From the NCBI RefSeq assembly GCF_003205195.1, contig NZ_QJRY01000003.1, positions 124,001 to 188,000 on the forward strand: a stretch of DNA of 64,000 nt, given 5' to 3'. A program made the translations under genes and the position numbers. Below the pieces are notes generated by a model. The model saw nothing but the letters and a program-made list of their open reading frames with translations, did not search any database and was not told the origin of the DNA. Numbering within the stretch: position 1 is the first letter of the stretch; the number at the start of each line of letters is the position of its first letter. Shown here piece by piece: positions 46,856 through 59,176 of this stretch. The stretch comes from Peteryoungia wuzhouensis. Its GTDB lineage: Bacteria > Pseudomonadota > Alphaproteobacteria > Rhizobiales > Rhizobiaceae.

Positions 46856-49852
46856 TCAACCGCCCAGTGCGTCCTCAAGGAAGGCTTCGAGCTGGGCAAG
46901 GTGCTTCGACATCAGGCCCGTTGCCGGCGAGGCGGCAGCCGGACGACCGGTGTAGCGGACCCGCTGATACTTGGCATCGATATGCGCCAGCACCCATTCC
47001 AGATACGGATCGATGAACGACCAGGCGCCCATGTTCTTCGGCTCTTCCTGGCACCAGACCATCTCCGCATTGCGGAAGCGCGAGAGCTCATTGATGAGCG
47101 CCTTGGCCGGGAACGGATAGAGCTGTTCGATGCGCAGCAGGTAGATATCGTCGATGCCGCGCTTTTCGCGTTCTTCGAGCAGATCGTAATAGACCTTGCC
47201 CGTGCACATCACGACGCGACGGATCTTGGCATCCTTCTGCAGCTTGATCGGGCCGTCCTTGATAACCTCGGCATCGTCCCACAGCAGGCGGTGGAACGAG
47301 CTTTCGCCGGCCATTTCGGCAAGGCTCGACGTTGCACGCTTGTGACGCAGCAGCGACTTCGGCGTCATCATGATCAGCGGCTTGCGGAAGTCGCGCTTCA
47401 TCTGTCGACGCAGGATGTGGAAGTAGTTCGACGGCGTCGTGACGTTGGCGACCTGCATGTTGTCTTCGGCGCACATCTGCAGCCAGCGCTCGAGGCGGGC
47501 GGAAGAGTGTTCCGGACCCTGACCCTCATAGCCATGCGGCAGAAGGCAGACGAGACCCGACATGCGCAGCCACTTGCGTTCGCCCGACGAGATGAACTGG
47601 TCGAAGACGACCTGGGCACCGTTGGCGAAGTCGCCGAACTGGGCTTCCCAGAGCGTCAGAGCGTTCGGACGGGCCAGCGAATAGCCGTATTCGAAACCGA
47701 GGACCGCTTCTTCCGAAAGCATCGAGTTGATGACTTCGTAGCGGGCCTGGTTCGGCGCCAGATTGGCAAGCGGGATGTAGCGATCTTCGGTTTCCTGATC
47801 GTAGAGAACCGAGTGACGCTGCGAAAAGGTGCCGCGTTCGCAATCCTGACCGGAGAGACGGATCTTGTGGCCGTCGATGGCCAGCGAACCGAAGGCAAGC
47901 GCTTCGCCCATCGCCCAGTCGATGCCTTCGCCCGTCTCGATCATCTGCGCCCGGTTTTCCATGAAGCGCTGGATGGTGCGATGCGCCTTGAAGCCCTCGG
48001 GGATGGTCGACAGCTTGCGGCCGATCTCCTTGAGTTGCTTCATCGGCACGGCGGTCTTGCCGCGACGCTGCTCGTCAGCGTTGTCGGCGGTCCGGAGACC
48101 AGACCAGACGCCATCCAGCCAGTCAGCCTTGTTCGGCTTGTAGCTCTGGCCGGCCTCGAACTCCTGTTCGAGATGCGCGCGCCAGTCGGCCTTCATCTTT
48201 TCGAGTTCGCCTTCGGAGATCAGGCCTTCCGCGATCAGGCGCTCGCCATAGACCTGGACGACCGTCTTGTGGGCACGGATTTCCTTGTACATCTTCGGCT
48301 GGGTGAAGCTCGGCTCATCGCCTTCGTTGTGACCGAAGCGACGATAGCAGAACATGTCGACGACGACAGGCTTGTGGAACTTCATCCGGTATTCGGTCGC
48401 GACCTTGGCCGCGTAGACGACGGCCTCCGGATCGTCACCGTTGACATGGAAGATCGGGGCTTCGATCATCTTGGCGACGTCGGACGGATAAGGCGACGAG
48501 CGCGAAAAGGCCGGGTTCGTGGTGAAGCCGATCTGGTTGTTGATGATGAAGTGCATGGTACCTGCGACGCGGTGGCCGCGCAGGCCCGACAGACCGAGAA
48601 TTTCCGCAACGACACCCTGGCCGGCAAAGGCCGCATCGCCATGCAGCAGCAGCGGCAGAACCTTGGCGCGCTCCTTCAGCGGAATGATGTCGCCATCGAA
48701 GACCTTCGCGAGCTGGTCCTGCTTCGCGCGGGCCTTGCCCATGACGACAGGGTTGACGATTTCAAGATGCGAAGGGTTCGCGGTCAGCGACAGATGCACC
48801 TTGTTGCCGTCGAACTCGCGGTCGGAGGAGGCACCAAGGTGATACTTGACGTCGCCCGAGCCTTCGACTTCGTCGGGCTTGAAGGATCCACCCTTGAACT
48901 CGTGGAACACCGCGCGGTGTGGTTTGTGCATGACGTTGGTCAAGACGTTCAGACGGCCGCGATGGGCCATGCCGAGAACGACTTCCTCGAGACCGTCCTG
49001 GCCGCCGCGCTTGATGATCTGTTCGAGCGCCGGGATCAGCGATTCACCGCCATCGAGGCCGAAGCGCTTCGTGCCCTTGTATTTGACGTCGATGAACTGT
49101 TCGAAGCCTTCGGCCTCGATCAGCTTCTGCAGGATCGCCTTCTTGCCATTCGGCGTGAATTCGACGCCCTTGCCGGGGCCTTCGATGCGCTCCTGGATCC
49201 ACGCTTTTTCTTCCGGATTGGAGATATGCATGAACTCGACACCGAGCGTCGAGCAATAGGTGCGCTGCAGGATGTCGAGCATCTGCGGGATCGTGGCGTA
49301 TTCCAGACCCAGCACATTGTCGATGAAGATCTTGCGGCCGTAGTCGGCTTCGGTGAAGCCGTAATTGCTCGGCGACAGCTCGTTATAGTCATCGACCGGA
49401 ACGGCGAGACCGAGCGGGTCGAGCTTCGCGTGCAGGTGACCACGCATGCGATAGGCACGGATCATCATGATGGCGCGAACCGAATCGCGCGTCGCCTGCA
49501 GCACCTCGGCTTCTGAGACCGGCTTGCCGGTCGAGGCAGCGGTGGCTTCGGCCTTCGCCTGGACCTTCTTCTCGATGGCCTTCTCGACCACGCCCCAGTT
49601 TCCGTCGAGCGCGTTGACGAGATCGCCGCCTTCGGCGATCGGCCAGTTCTTGCGCTGCCAGGAGGCGCCCTTGGCGGCCTTCTTCACATCGGTCGGATTG
49701 TCGGCCAGCGCCTTGAAGAAGGCCCGCCATTCGTCGGAGACCGACGAGGGATCTTCTTCGTAACGTGCGTAAAGCTGTTCGATATAGGCCGCATTCTGCC
49801 CGTCGAGGAAGGACGTGATCAGAAACTGCTCGTTGGCTTCTTGCCTACCCAT
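46856..49852 (-). CDS. sucA: 2-oxoglutarate dehydrogenase E1
   Basis: Thiamine-diphosphate-dependent decarboxylase, first component of the 2-oxoglutarate dehydrogenase complex; 998 residues, typical for rhizobia. Visible: the E2-interacting N-terminus (SFLDGQNAAYIEQLYARYEE), the ThDP region with GDAAFAGQGVVAEILGLSGL and the matching FINNQIGFTTN, and the C-terminal HSSARLERWLQMCAEDN. Read on the minus strand after sucD; a 16-base-pair hairpin lies between them. Confidence 0.97.
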   Translation of the reverse strand: MGRQEANEQFLITSFLDGQNAAYIEQLYARYEEDPSSVSDEWRAFFKALADNPTDVKKAAKGASWQRKNWPIAEGGDLVNALDGNWGVVEKAIEKKVQAKAEATAASTGKPVSEAEVLQATRDSVRAIMMIRAYRMRGHLHAKLDPLGLAVPVDDYNELSPSNYGFTEADYGRKIFIDNVLGLEYATIPQMLDILQRTYCSTLGVEFMHISNPEEKAWIQERIEGPGKGVEFTPNGKKAILQKLIEAEGFEQFIDVKYKGTKRFGLDGGESLIPALEQIIKRGGQDGLEEVVLGMAHRGRLNVLTNVMHKPHRAVFHEFKGGSFKPDEVEGSGDVKYHLGASSDREFDGNKVHLSLTANPSHLEIVNPVVMGKARAKQDQLAKVFDGDIIPLKERAKVLPLLLHGDAAFAGQGVVAEILGLSGLRGHRVAGTMHFIINNQIGFTTNPAFSRSSPYPSDVAKMIEAPIFHVNGDDPEAVVYAAKVATEYRMKFHKPVVVDMFCYRRFGHNEGDEPSFTQPKMYKEIRAHKTVVQVYGERLIAEGLISEGELEKMKADWRAHLEQEFEAGQSYKPNKADWLDGVWSGLRTADNADEQRRGKTAVPMKQLKEIGRKLSTIPEGFKAHRTIQRFMENRAQMIETGEGIDWAMGEALAFGSLAIDGHKIRLSGQDCERGTFSQRHSVLYDQETEDRYIPLANLAPNQARYEVINSMLSEEAVLGFEYGYSLARPNALTLWEAQFGDFANGAQVVFDQFISSGERKWLRMSGLVCLLPHGYEGQGPEHSSARLERWLQMCAEDNMQVANVTTPSNYFHILRRQMKRDFRKPLIMMTPKSLLRHKRATSSLAEMAGESSFHRLLWDDAEVIKDGPIKLQKDAKIRRVVMCTGKVYYDLLEEREKRGIDDIYLLRIEQLYPFPAKALINELSRFRNAEMVWCQEEPKNMGAWSFIDPYLEWVLAHIDAKYQRVRYTGRPAAASPATGLMSKHLAQLEAFLEDALGG

Positions 49853-49960
49853 GGTGTTTCGCGAGCATCTCGGCTCGCCTCCCGACTTGAATTGATGGCC
49901 GGATGCCCGACCCGCCGCTCACGATCGCCTCGAATGCGAATCGCCTCAAAGATGCGAAAT

Positions 49961-49996
49961 CCAGGCGAAGGATTGACGGATCAATCCTTCGCCTGG
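49961..49996 (-). other. Perfect 16-base-pair hairpin between sucD and sucA
   Basis: 49961-49976 pairs fully with 49981-49996 around a 4-base loop (CGGA). It lies 18 bases past the sucD stop. No clear T-run follows, so it may be an mRNA-stability or partial-termination element rather than a full terminator. Confidence 0.7.
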
Positions 49997-50013
49997 CTTG
50001 ATTGTCGTCAGTC

Positions 50014-50916
50014 TCAGCCCTTGAGGACTTCGACCAGGGTCTTGCCGAGGCGCGCCGGCGAGGGCGAAACCTTGATGCCGGCTGCTTCCATGGCGGCGAT
50101 CTTCGATTCCGCATCGCCCTTGCCGCCGGAAACGACAGCACCGGCATGGCCCATGGTGCGGCCCTTCGGAGCCGTACGGCCGGCGATAAAGCCGGCCATC
50201 GGCTTCTTGCGGCCCTTCTTGGCTTCGTCGATGAGGAACTGCGCCGCATCTTCTTCAGCCGAACCGCCGATTTCGCCGATCATGATGATCGAGGTCGTGG
50301 CCGGATCGGCCAGGAACATCTCCAGCACGTCGATGAATTCGGTGCCCTTGACCGGGTCGCCACCGATGCCGACGGCGGTCGTCTGTCCGAGACCTTCATT
50401 CGAAGTCTGGAACACGGCTTCATAGGTCAATGTTCCCGAGCGCGACACAATGCCGACCGAACCCTTGCGGAAGATGGAGCCCGGCATGATGCCGATCTTG
50501 CATTCTTCCGGCGTCAGGATGCCCGGGCAATTCGGGCCGAGCAGGCGCGACTTCGACTTGTCGAGCTTGGCCTTGACCTTCACCATGTCCATGACCGGGA
50601 TGCCCTCGGTGATGCAGGTGATGAACGGGATCTCGGCGTCAATCGCTTCGATGATGGCGTCAGCGGCGCCTGCCGGCGGAACGTAGATGACCGATGCGTC
50701 GGCACCGGTGCGTTCCTTGGCTTCGGCAACCGAGGCGAAGATCGGCAGGCTTTCGCCCTTCGATCCGGTCCAGGTTTCGCCACCCTTCTTCGGATGGATA
50801 CCGCCGACCATCTGCGTGCCGTAGTAAGCAAGCGCCTGTTCGGTGTGGAAGGTACCGGTCTTGCCGGTCAGGCCCTGAACCAGGACCTTTGTGTTTTTAT
50901 TCACGAGAATGGACAT
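50014..50916 (-). CDS. sucD: Succinyl-CoA synthetase (succinate-CoA ligase) alpha subunit
   Basis: Makes ATP or GTP from succinyl-CoA with SucC; 300 residues. CoA-binding Rossmann motif [14 protein letters not shown] near the N-terminus; conserved [19 protein letters not shown]; phosphohistidine site in [17 protein letters not shown]. Start 50916 has a GGGA site. An 84-residue small ORF separates it from sucC and overlaps its start by 20 bases. Confidence 0.96.
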   Translation of the reverse strand: MSILVNKNTKVLVQGLTGKTGTFHTEQALAYYGTQMVGGIHPKKGGETWTGSKGESLPIFASVAEAKERTGADASVIYVPPAGAADAIIEAIDAEIPFITCITEGIPVMDMVKVKAKLDKSKSRLLGPNCPGILTPEECKIGIMPGSIFRKGSVGIVSRSGTLTYEAVFQTSNEGLGQTTAVGIGGDPVKGTEFIDVLEMFLADPATTSIIMIGEIGGSAEEDAAQFLIDEAKKGRKKPMAGFIAGRTAPKGRTMGHAGAVVSGGKGDAESKIAAMEAAGIKVSPSPARLGKTLVEVLKG

Positions 50917-51151
50917 TCTTTGATCCCGATCTCTGCCGTGAGCGTTTGCGAAGTTTCATCCAAAGGATGGCGACGCAGCAAATTATGACGATGCCGATGG
51001 CGGCGAAGGGGGAAAGCGGCACACACAATGTGAACGCTGCCGGTGATGCGTCCTCGTAGAACGCTTCACAAAACTTTTCCTCTTCCTGCCACCAAAACCA
51101 GCAGGCAATGAGAGCCAGCACCGCGATTGCGACGATGGCTCTCGTATTCAT
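50897..51151 (-). CDS. Small two-helix membrane protein between sucC and sucD
   Basis: 84-residue ORF with two predicted helices, about 4-20 ([17 protein letters not shown]) and 48-66 ([17 protein letters not shown]), and a basic tail. Three cysteines lie near or in the membrane. It starts one base after the sucC stop, as a coupled gene would, and ends inside the sucD start region. No family recognised. SucC and SucD usually lie adjacent, so an extra gene here is unexpected. It could still be a chance ORF: there is no strong RBS. Confidence 0.5.
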   Translation of the reverse strand: MNTRAIVAIAVLALIACWFWWQEEEKFCEAFYEDASPAAFTLCVPLSPFAAIGIVIICCVAILWMKLRKRSRQRSGSKNVHSRE

Positions 51152-51152
51152 G

Positions 51153-52346
<1,194 letters not shown>

Positions 52347-52391
52347 CGTCGTGTCCCTGTCTTGGGCCGCCCTGTGCGGGCCGAAAGGCTG

Positions 52392-53399
<1,008 letters not shown>

Positions 53400-53533
53400 T
53401 TAGCCTGCCCTTGTGGACAGACCGCATAGACCCAACCCAATAGAATCGCAATCGATAATTTTCCGTTCATAAATTTCAATCGGTTAGAACGTAAAATTCT
53501 TACGTAAACGTCAAAATTTATGTCATGCATCCG

Positions 53534-54697
53534 TCACGTTTTGCCGCGCATGCGCTCATGATCCGCAAGATAGTCGGCGCTGCTCATCTCGAAAAGGCGC
53601 GAAACGGTGCGGTCGAATTCAAACCCTTCCGTACCCTTCTTCGCCGTCAAAAGCGCCTCTGGCATGGCGACTGCCGAGGCAAAGAGCCGCACGCGGGCAT
53701 CGTAAAGGGCATCGATCAGGATGATGAAGCGCTTCGTCTCGTTGCGCTTCTCCGGCCCCAGATGCGGGATGTTCTCGACGAAGACGACATCGAAGCGTTC
53801 TGCAATGGCGAGGTAATCGGAAGCGCCCAGCGGACGCGCGCAGAGTTCGTCAAAGGTGAAGCGTGCATGCCGCCCGGAAGCTCTCGGGATCTCGACAACC
53901 CGCCCCTTCATCTCGATCGTCGCGGGAACTTCAGGCTGCCCCCCGATGACACGCCCCCAGGCGCGGTCCATGCTCGCCGACGTTTCAAGGGAAAGCGGCG
54001 CCACATAGACGGGAAGGCTCTCCAGCTTTTCAAGGCGGTAGTCGGTCGGCGAGTCGAGCGAGGACACCTCGACATATCGCTGAAGCAGGGAGACGAAGGG
54101 CAGGAACAGCCCCCTGTTCAGTCCGTCCCGGTAGAGATTGTCGGGCTCCACATTCGACGTGGCAACCAGAATGCAGCCGCGCGCGAACAATTCGGTGAAC
54201 AGCCGCGCCAGGATCATCGCATCCGCAATGTCGGTAACGGCGAACTCATCGAAGCAAAGGAGCTGAGCCTCATCCCGCAGGGCCGCTGCCACAGGCGGAA
54301 CAGGGTCGGCCTGCTTGGTCTCCCCCGCCTTGAGTTTCTGCCGATGCGCATGGATGCGGCCGTGCACATCGGCCATGAATTCGTGGAAATGGGCGCGGCG
54401 CTTCTTTTCAATCGGCGCGAGCTTGAAGAACAGGTCCATCAGCATGGTCTTGCCACGACCGACGCTGCCGTGAACGTAGAGGCCCATGATGGGGGTCTGC
54501 GGCTTGCGGCGCTGCGCGAACATCCAGCCGAGCGCGCTCGACTTTGCGGCAGGCTTGCGGGCCTTGAGCTCGATCAGGATCCGGTCGAGCTTGCCGGCAA
54601 CCTGGAGCTGGGCAGGATCCGCCTGCAGGGTGCCGGCCTCCGTCATCGCGCGCAATTGTTCGACGACGCTGAGCGCATAATCGGGAATGGGCTGCAT
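53534..54697 (-). CDS. zapE: Cell division protein ZapE (AFG1-like ATPase)
   Basis: AFG1/ZapE P-loop ATPase, 387 residues; members act with FtsZ or in protein quality control. Walker A GLYVHGSVGRGKTMLMD, Walker B LLCFDEFAVTDIADAM, arginine finger in GLNRGLFLPF. It lies between the Omp19-like lipoprotein gene and mdh; conserved linkage with TCA genes is common in rhizobia. RBS GAGG upstream of 54697. Confidence 0.92.
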   Translation of the reverse strand: MQPIPDYALSVVEQLRAMTEAGTLQADPAQLQVAGKLDRILIELKARKPAAKSSALGWMFAQRRKPQTPIMGLYVHGSVGRGKTMLMDLFFKLAPIEKKRRAHFHEFMADVHGRIHAHRQKLKAGETKQADPVPPVAAALRDEAQLLCFDEFAVTDIADAMILARLFTELFARGCILVATSNVEPDNLYRDGLNRGLFLPFVSLLQRYVEVSSLDSPTDYRLEKLESLPVYVAPLSLETSASMDRAWGRVIGGQPEVPATIEMKGRVVEIPRASGRHARFTFDELCARPLGASDYLAIAERFDVVFVENIPHLGPEKRNETKRFIILIDALYDARVRLFASAVAMPEALLTAKKGTEGFEFDRTVSRLFEMSSADYLADHERMRGKT

Positions 54698-54748
54698 GGG
54701 ATCAGGCCTCAGCGACAGCCGGGCGGCCGCCGCAGTATGGGGAGGAAA

Positions 54749-55276
54749 TCAGCGGCTCAGGCTGACCGGCTGGCCAGAGCTGGTGGTGCCGTCGAAACGG
54801 GCATCCGCCGTCTTGTAGAGGCTGCCGATGGTGTTGCCGTTGCGATCCTTGAGCAGCACCTGCTTGCCCGCGACCTCCCAGGAGCCCATGGCGGTCAGCT
54901 CGCCGGCGCAACCACGGGTACCACCACGCGAGCCGCTGCCGAGATTGGTCAGCGTCAGGAACATGTCGCAGCTCGAGCCTGCGCTCTGAACACGCCAGTT
55001 GCCGACCATGGATTCCTTGGTCACATCGAGCGCGGTTCCGGGAGCCGCACCGGTTCCAACGGCAGCGGCCGTGTTGGCGGGTGCTGCCGGGAACTGCGAG
55101 GCATTGGCGCCACCGGGCGGCGGCAGCTGGCCTGACTGAACGGAAGGAACCGGCTGCGCCTGAAGGGGCGGCAGAGCGCTGTTGCCCGAATTCATGTCGC
55201 TATAGGAGGTCCTCTGGCAACCTGCCAGCGCCAGAAGAATGGCTGCGCCGGTGACCGCATGGCTCAATTTCATCAT
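54749..55276 (-). CDS. Omp19-like lipoprotein with AprI/Inh protease-inhibitor domain
   Basis: 175-residue lipoprotein. Lipobox LALAGC with Cys20 follows the signal; residues about 25-85 are a Pro/Ala/Gln-rich linker; residues 88-175 form an AprI/Inh-type beta barrel ([20 protein letters not shown] ... GAWEV-like [12 protein letters not shown]). Brucella Omp19 shares this design and inhibits proteases. Two ATGs in a row (55276 and 55273) are possible starts; GGGAG spacing slightly favours the second. Confidence 0.85.
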   Translation of the reverse strand: MMKLSHAVTGAAILLALAGCQRTSYSDMNSGNSALPPLQAQPVPSVQSGQLPPPGGANASQFPAAPANTAAAVGTGAAPGTALDVTKESMVGNWRVQSAGSSCDMFLTLTNLGSGSRGGTRGCAGELTAMGSWEVAGKQVLLKDRNGNTIGSLYKTADARFDGTTSSGQPVSLSR

Positions 55277-55403
55277 TATGCTCCCGCTTTTGCGACCTGC
55301 GTCGCAACCTGCCGTACAACTGGGTTAGAAATATGTTACGTCGATATGGTTAATCAAGTTCCTATCGCGCGCGATCTATAGCCGGCACTATACGGACAAA
55401 GTA

Positions 55404-55433
55404 AGGCCGCCCGAAACAGGTTCCGGGCGGCCT
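55404..55433 (-). terminator. Terminator-like hairpin after sdhB
   Basis: AGGCCGCCCG (55404-55413) pairs with CGGGCGGCCT (55424-55433). On the minus strand TTACTTT follows, a modest T-tract. It would end the sdhCDAB transcript. Confidence 0.6.
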
Positions 55434-55453
55434 CGCAATGTCGTGAACGGGGA

Positions 55454-56233
55454 TCAGCTGCGACGCTCGACCATCATCTTCTTGATTTCGGCAATTGCCT
55501 TGGCCGGATTGAGGCCCTTGGGGCATGCCTGCGCGCAGTTCATGATCGTATGGCAGCGATAAAGGCGGAAGGGATCCTCGAGGTTGTCGAGGCGCTCGCC
55601 GGTCGCTTCATCGCGGCTATCAATCAGCCAGCGATAGGCCTGCAGTAGAACGGCCGGACCGAGATAACGGTCGCCGTTCCACCAGTAGCTCGGACAGGAG
55701 GTCGAGCAGCAGGCGCAGAGAATGCACTCGTAGAGACCGTCAAGCTTCTGGCGATCCTCGTGGCTCTGCTTCCACTCCTTGGCCGGCGGCGGCGAGACCG
55801 TCTTCAGCCAGGGTTCGATCGATCGATGCTGGGCGTAGAAGTTGCTGAGATCGGGAACCAGATCCTTGACGACAGGCATATGCGGCAGAGGATAGACCTT
55901 CACCGTACCGCTGATGTCGTCCATGCCCTTGGTGCAGGCAAGCGTGTTGGTCCCATCGATATTCATCGCGCAGGACCCGCAAATGCCTTCGCGGCAGGAC
56001 CGGCGCAGCGTCAGCGTCGGGTCGATGTTGTTCTTGATGTAGAGAAGGCCATCCAGAACCATCGGGCCGCAATCATCGACATCGATGTAATAGGTATCGA
56101 TGCGCGGATTGGCCCCATCGTCGGGGTTCCAACGATAGATCCGGTATTCCCGGACATTCTTGGCACCGGCCGGCTTCGGCCAGACCTTGCCTTCGGTGAC
56201 CTGGGAATTCTTGGGGAGAGCGAGTTCTACCAT
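55454..56233 (-). CDS. sdhB: Succinate dehydrogenase iron-sulfur subunit
   Basis: Passes electrons from SdhA to quinone through three clusters; 259 residues. [2Fe-2S] ligands in [25 protein letters not shown] sequence (about residues 78-99), [4Fe-4S] in [16 protein letters not shown], and [3Fe-4S]/[4Fe-4S] ligands in [17 protein letters not shown]. Last gene of sdhCDAB, 15 bases after sdhA. Confidence 0.97.
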   Translation of the reverse strand: MVELALPKNSQVTEGKVWPKPAGAKNVREYRIYRWNPDDGANPRIDTYYIDVDDCGPMVLDGLLYIKNNIDPTLTLRRSCREGICGSCAMNIDGTNTLACTKGMDDISGTVKVYPLPHMPVVKDLVPDLSNFYAQHRSIEPWLKTVSPPPAKEWKQSHEDRQKLDGLYECILCACCSTSCPSYWWNGDRYLGPAVLLQAYRWLIDSRDEATGERLDNLEDPFRLYRCHTIMNCAQACPKGLNPAKAIAEIKKMMVERRS

Positions 56234-56248
56234 GATGAGTTCCTCAAA

Positions 56249-58093
56249 TCAGTACACACGGGCCTTCGGCGCGATCTTGTAAGGATCGATGCCTTCGGCG
56301 ATGAGCTCGGTGTGCACCGGACGGTAGTCCAGCTTAACGTCACCCGCTTCGGAGACCCAGGCGAGCGTATGCTTGCGCCAGTTCTCGTCGTCGCGGCCCG
56401 CAAACGGACCGGACGTATAGTCCTCGCGAGCGTGAGACCCGCGGCTCTCCTTACGGGCCTCGGCGCCGTAGACCGTGGTAATCGCATTGGCCATGAGGTT
56501 GTGCAGTTCAAGCGTCTCGACCAGGTCGGAGTTCCAGATCATCGAGCGGTCGGTGACCTTGATATCGGGCAGTTCCTTCCAGATGGCCGACAGACGCTGG
56601 CAGCCGCTTTCCAGCGATTCCTGCGTGCGGAACACGGCCGCGTCTTCCTGCATGGCACGCTGCATTTTGTCGCGCAGCACGGCAGTCGGCGTCTGGCCGG
56701 ATGCGTGACGCGTATTGTCGAAACGGTCCATGATCTTGTCGCAGGCGGCAATGTTGAGAGCCGGGATCGGCGACGTGCGGTCAATCACTTCGGCAGCCCG
56801 GATGGCAGCGGCGCGGCCGAAGACCACGAGGTCGATCAGCGAGTTGGAGCCGAGACGGTTTGCACCGTGAACCGAGGCGCAGCCCGCTTCACCGACAGCC
56901 ATCAGGCCCGGAATGACCCGCTCCGGATTGCTTGAATCGGCGTTCAGCACTTCGCCCCAATAGTTCGTCGGAATGCCGCCCATGTTGTAATGCACGGTCG
57001 GCAGCACTGGGATCGGCTCGCGCGTCACGTCGACACCGGCAAAGATCTTCGCCGATTCCGAGATGCCCGGCAGGCGCTCGTGCAGGACGGCCGGATCCAG
57101 ATGGTCGAGATGCAGGAAGATGTGGTCCTTGTTCTTGCCAACACCACGGCCTTCACGGATTTCCATCGTCATGCAGCGCGAAACGACGTCACGCGAGGCA
57201 AGATCCTTCGCCGACGGAGCGTAACGCTCCATGAAGCGCTCGCCTTCGGAATTGACGAGGTAACCGCCTTCGCCGCGCGCACCTTCCGTGATCAGGCAGC
57301 CGGCGCCGTAAATACCGGTCGGGTGGAACTGGACAAATTCCATATCCTGCAGCGGCAGGCCGGCGCGGGCGATCATGCCACCACCGTCGCCGGTGCAGGT
57401 ATGCGCGGAGGTCGCCGAGAAATAGGCGCGGCCATAACCACCGGTCGCCAGCACGACCATCTTGGCCGAGAAGCGATGGATCGTTCCGTCGTCGAGGTTC
57501 CAGGCGACGACGCCGGTGCAGCGGCTGCCGTCATCCGACATGATCAGGTCGAGCGCGAAATACTCGATGAAGAATTCCGCGTTGTTGCGCAGCGACTGGC
57601 CGTAGAGCGTGTGCAGGATGGCGTGACCGGTACGGTCGGCCGCAGCACAGGTGCGCTGGACCGGCGGGCCTTCGCCGTAGTTCTGCATGTGGCCGCCGAA
57701 CGGGCGCTGGTAGATCTTGCCTTCCTCGTTACGCGAGAAGGGAACGCCGTAATGCTCGAGCTCATAGACCGCCTTGGGCGCTTCCATGGCGAGATACTGC
57801 ATGGCGTCGACATCGCCGAGCCAGTCGGAACCCTTGACGGTGTCATAGAGATGCCACTGCCAGCAGTCGGGCGTCATGTTGTTGAGCGAAGCGGCGATAC
57901 CGCCCTGGGCCGCAACCGTGTGCGAACGGGTCGGGAAGACCTTGGTGATGCAGGCCGTCTTGAAGCCCTGTTCGGCCATGCCGAGCGTCGCGCGCAGACC
58001 GGCGCCACCGGCGCCCACCACGACCACGTCGTAGGAATGGTCAACATAGGTATAGGCCTTGCCGGTCTGGGCGAAGTTATGAATGGTTGCCAT
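56249..58093 (-). CDS. sdhA: Succinate dehydrogenase flavoprotein subunit
   Basis: Oxidises succinate to fumarate at a covalently bound FAD; 614 residues. Rossmann [13 protein letters not shown]58 in [10 protein letters not shown] is the FAD-linking histidine; substrate-binding [17 protein letters not shown] and [20 protein letters not shown] are standard. Lies between sdhD and sdhB. Confidence 0.98.
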   Translation of the reverse strand: MATIHNFAQTGKAYTYVDHSYDVVVVGAGGAGLRATLGMAEQGFKTACITKVFPTRSHTVAAQGGIAASLNNMTPDCWQWHLYDTVKGSDWLGDVDAMQYLAMEAPKAVYELEHYGVPFSRNEEGKIYQRPFGGHMQNYGEGPPVQRTCAAADRTGHAILHTLYGQSLRNNAEFFIEYFALDLIMSDDGSRCTGVVAWNLDDGTIHRFSAKMVVLATGGYGRAYFSATSAHTCTGDGGGMIARAGLPLQDMEFVQFHPTGIYGAGCLITEGARGEGGYLVNSEGERFMERYAPSAKDLASRDVVSRCMTMEIREGRGVGKNKDHIFLHLDHLDPAVLHERLPGISESAKIFAGVDVTREPIPVLPTVHYNMGGIPTNYWGEVLNADSSNPERVIPGLMAVGEAGCASVHGANRLGSNSLIDLVVFGRAAAIRAAEVIDRTSPIPALNIAACDKIMDRFDNTRHASGQTPTAVLRDKMQRAMQEDAAVFRTQESLESGCQRLSAIWKELPDIKVTDRSMIWNSDLVETLELHNLMANAITTVYGAEARKESRGSHAREDYTSGPFAGRDDENWRKHTLAWVSEAGDVKLDYRPVHTELIAEGIDPYKIAPKARVY

Positions 58094-58099
58094 GTTGAA

Positions 58100-58480
58100 T
58101 TACCCTACGAAAGCGATCTTCAAGATGGCGAAAAGACAGAGGCCACCGATCAGGATCGCAAAGAATGTGTTGAGCATCAGGAGCAGGAGCTTGGGGATCT
58201 CTGCATGGACATAGTCCTCGATGATCACCTGCATGCCGAGCTTCATATGGATCAGCGCCGAGATCAGGACCAGAGCCATAACCACCGCGACCAGCGGGTG
58301 CGACAATGCGCCGACGACTTCGGCATACGGGGCGCCGTTGTACATCACCAGAAAGCCGACGAAGAAGAGGATCAGCGGGATGTTGGCGACGGCGGTCATT
58401 CGTTGGCGCCAGAAGTGTTCCGTCCCGTCCTTGGCGGAGCCAAGGCCACGGACCTTACCGAGCGGAGTGCGCATATCCAT
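58100..58480 (-). CDS. sdhD: Succinate dehydrogenase membrane anchor subunit D
   Basis: Cytochrome b anchor, 126 residues, with three predicted helices (about 31-52, 59-80, 98-122). Contains a haem-ligand histidine candidate in [19 protein letters not shown]. Start 58480 ([15 protein letters not shown]) is preferred; upstream in-frame codons overlap sdhC. Lies 11 bases after sdhC. Confidence 0.92.
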   Translation of the reverse strand: MDMRTPLGKVRGLGSAKDGTEHFWRQRMTAVANIPLILFFVGFLVMYNGAPYAEVVGALSHPLVAVVMALVLISALIHMKLGMQVIIEDYVHAEIPKLLLLMLNTFFAILIGGLCLFAILKIAFVG

Positions 58481-58491
58481 GGAAAAATGCC

Positions 58492-58887
58492 TCAGGTGCG
58501 GATGATGTAGGCGATGGCCCAGACGACCAGGGTCAGGACGATCGACGCGATGATGTTCGCTTTGGCGAGCTTCGTGGAGAAATGCTTGTCGAAGCCGTAG
58601 CCGACATCCCACATCAGATGGCGCATCCCGCCCAGCATGTGGTGCAGCAGCGCCCAGGTGAAGCCGAACAGGATCAGGCGACCCAGGATTGTGCCCATGA
58701 ACCAGTTGACCCATTCGAAATAGTCAGCGCCGGTTGAAGCAGCGATCAACCACCACGCAACCAGGACGGTGCCGAAATACAGAGCGCCGCCTGTGATGCG
58801 GTGCAGGATCGACATGACCATGGTGGGAATAGGCTTGTAGATTTGCAGGTGCGGCGACAGAGGCCGGTTTTTTGTCACATTCGCCAT
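58492..58887 (-). CDS. sdhC: Succinate dehydrogenase cytochrome b556 subunit
   Basis: Membrane anchor carrying haem b and forming the quinone site; 131 residues. Signature [12 protein letters not shown] and SILHRITGG at the N-terminus, and the haem-ligand motif [15 protein letters not shown]. Three helices. First gene of sdhCDAB; a tandem 19-base repeat lies 42-79 bases upstream. Confidence 0.95.
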   Translation of the reverse strand: MANVTKNRPLSPHLQIYKPIPTMVMSILHRITGGALYFGTVLVAWWLIAASTGADYFEWVNWFMGTILGRLILFGFTWALLHHMLGGMRHLMWDVGYGFDKHFSTKLAKANIIASIVLTLVVWAIAYIIRT

Positions 58888-58928
58888 CTAAACCTCGCGG
58901 CGTCTCGATGCGGTCCGATGATACGGAC

Positions 58929-58966
58929 ATACTGTTTGCAATGCATCATAACGTTTGTGGTGCATC
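58929..58966. promoter_or_regulatory. Tandem 19-base direct repeat upstream of sdhC
   Basis: Two adjacent 19-base units (58929-58947 and 58948-58966) share 14 of 19 positions, including GATGCA and CAAAC on the minus strand. A 19-base period is nearly two helical turns, which suits two copies of a regulator on one DNA face. Factor unknown. Confidence 0.5.
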
Positions 58967-59139
58967 GCATCAGGGGGACGTTTAATCCTCGAAACCCCGG
59001 ACGACAAGCACATTCGCTTGACGATTTCAATTTAATCGATTCGCGTGAATAGAACTTTAGCATCACGCATCGACGCCACTTTTCCTACGAAAAAACCAAG
59101 TCATTGGATGACTTTAGCCACTTTATGCGGCATGCTGCG

Positions 59140-59155
59140 TTAACACTCGGTTAAC
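59140..59155 (+). promoter_or_regulatory. CtrA-type box
   Basis: TTAACACTCGGTTAAC matches the full TTAA-N7-TTAA(C) consensus for CtrA, the alphaproteobacterial cell-cycle regulator. It lies 22 bases before the ATG of the periplasmic protein gene at 59177. Position could suit either activation or repression. Confidence 0.6.
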
Positions 59156-59176
59156 CATGATCCGGAGAGTGACCCG

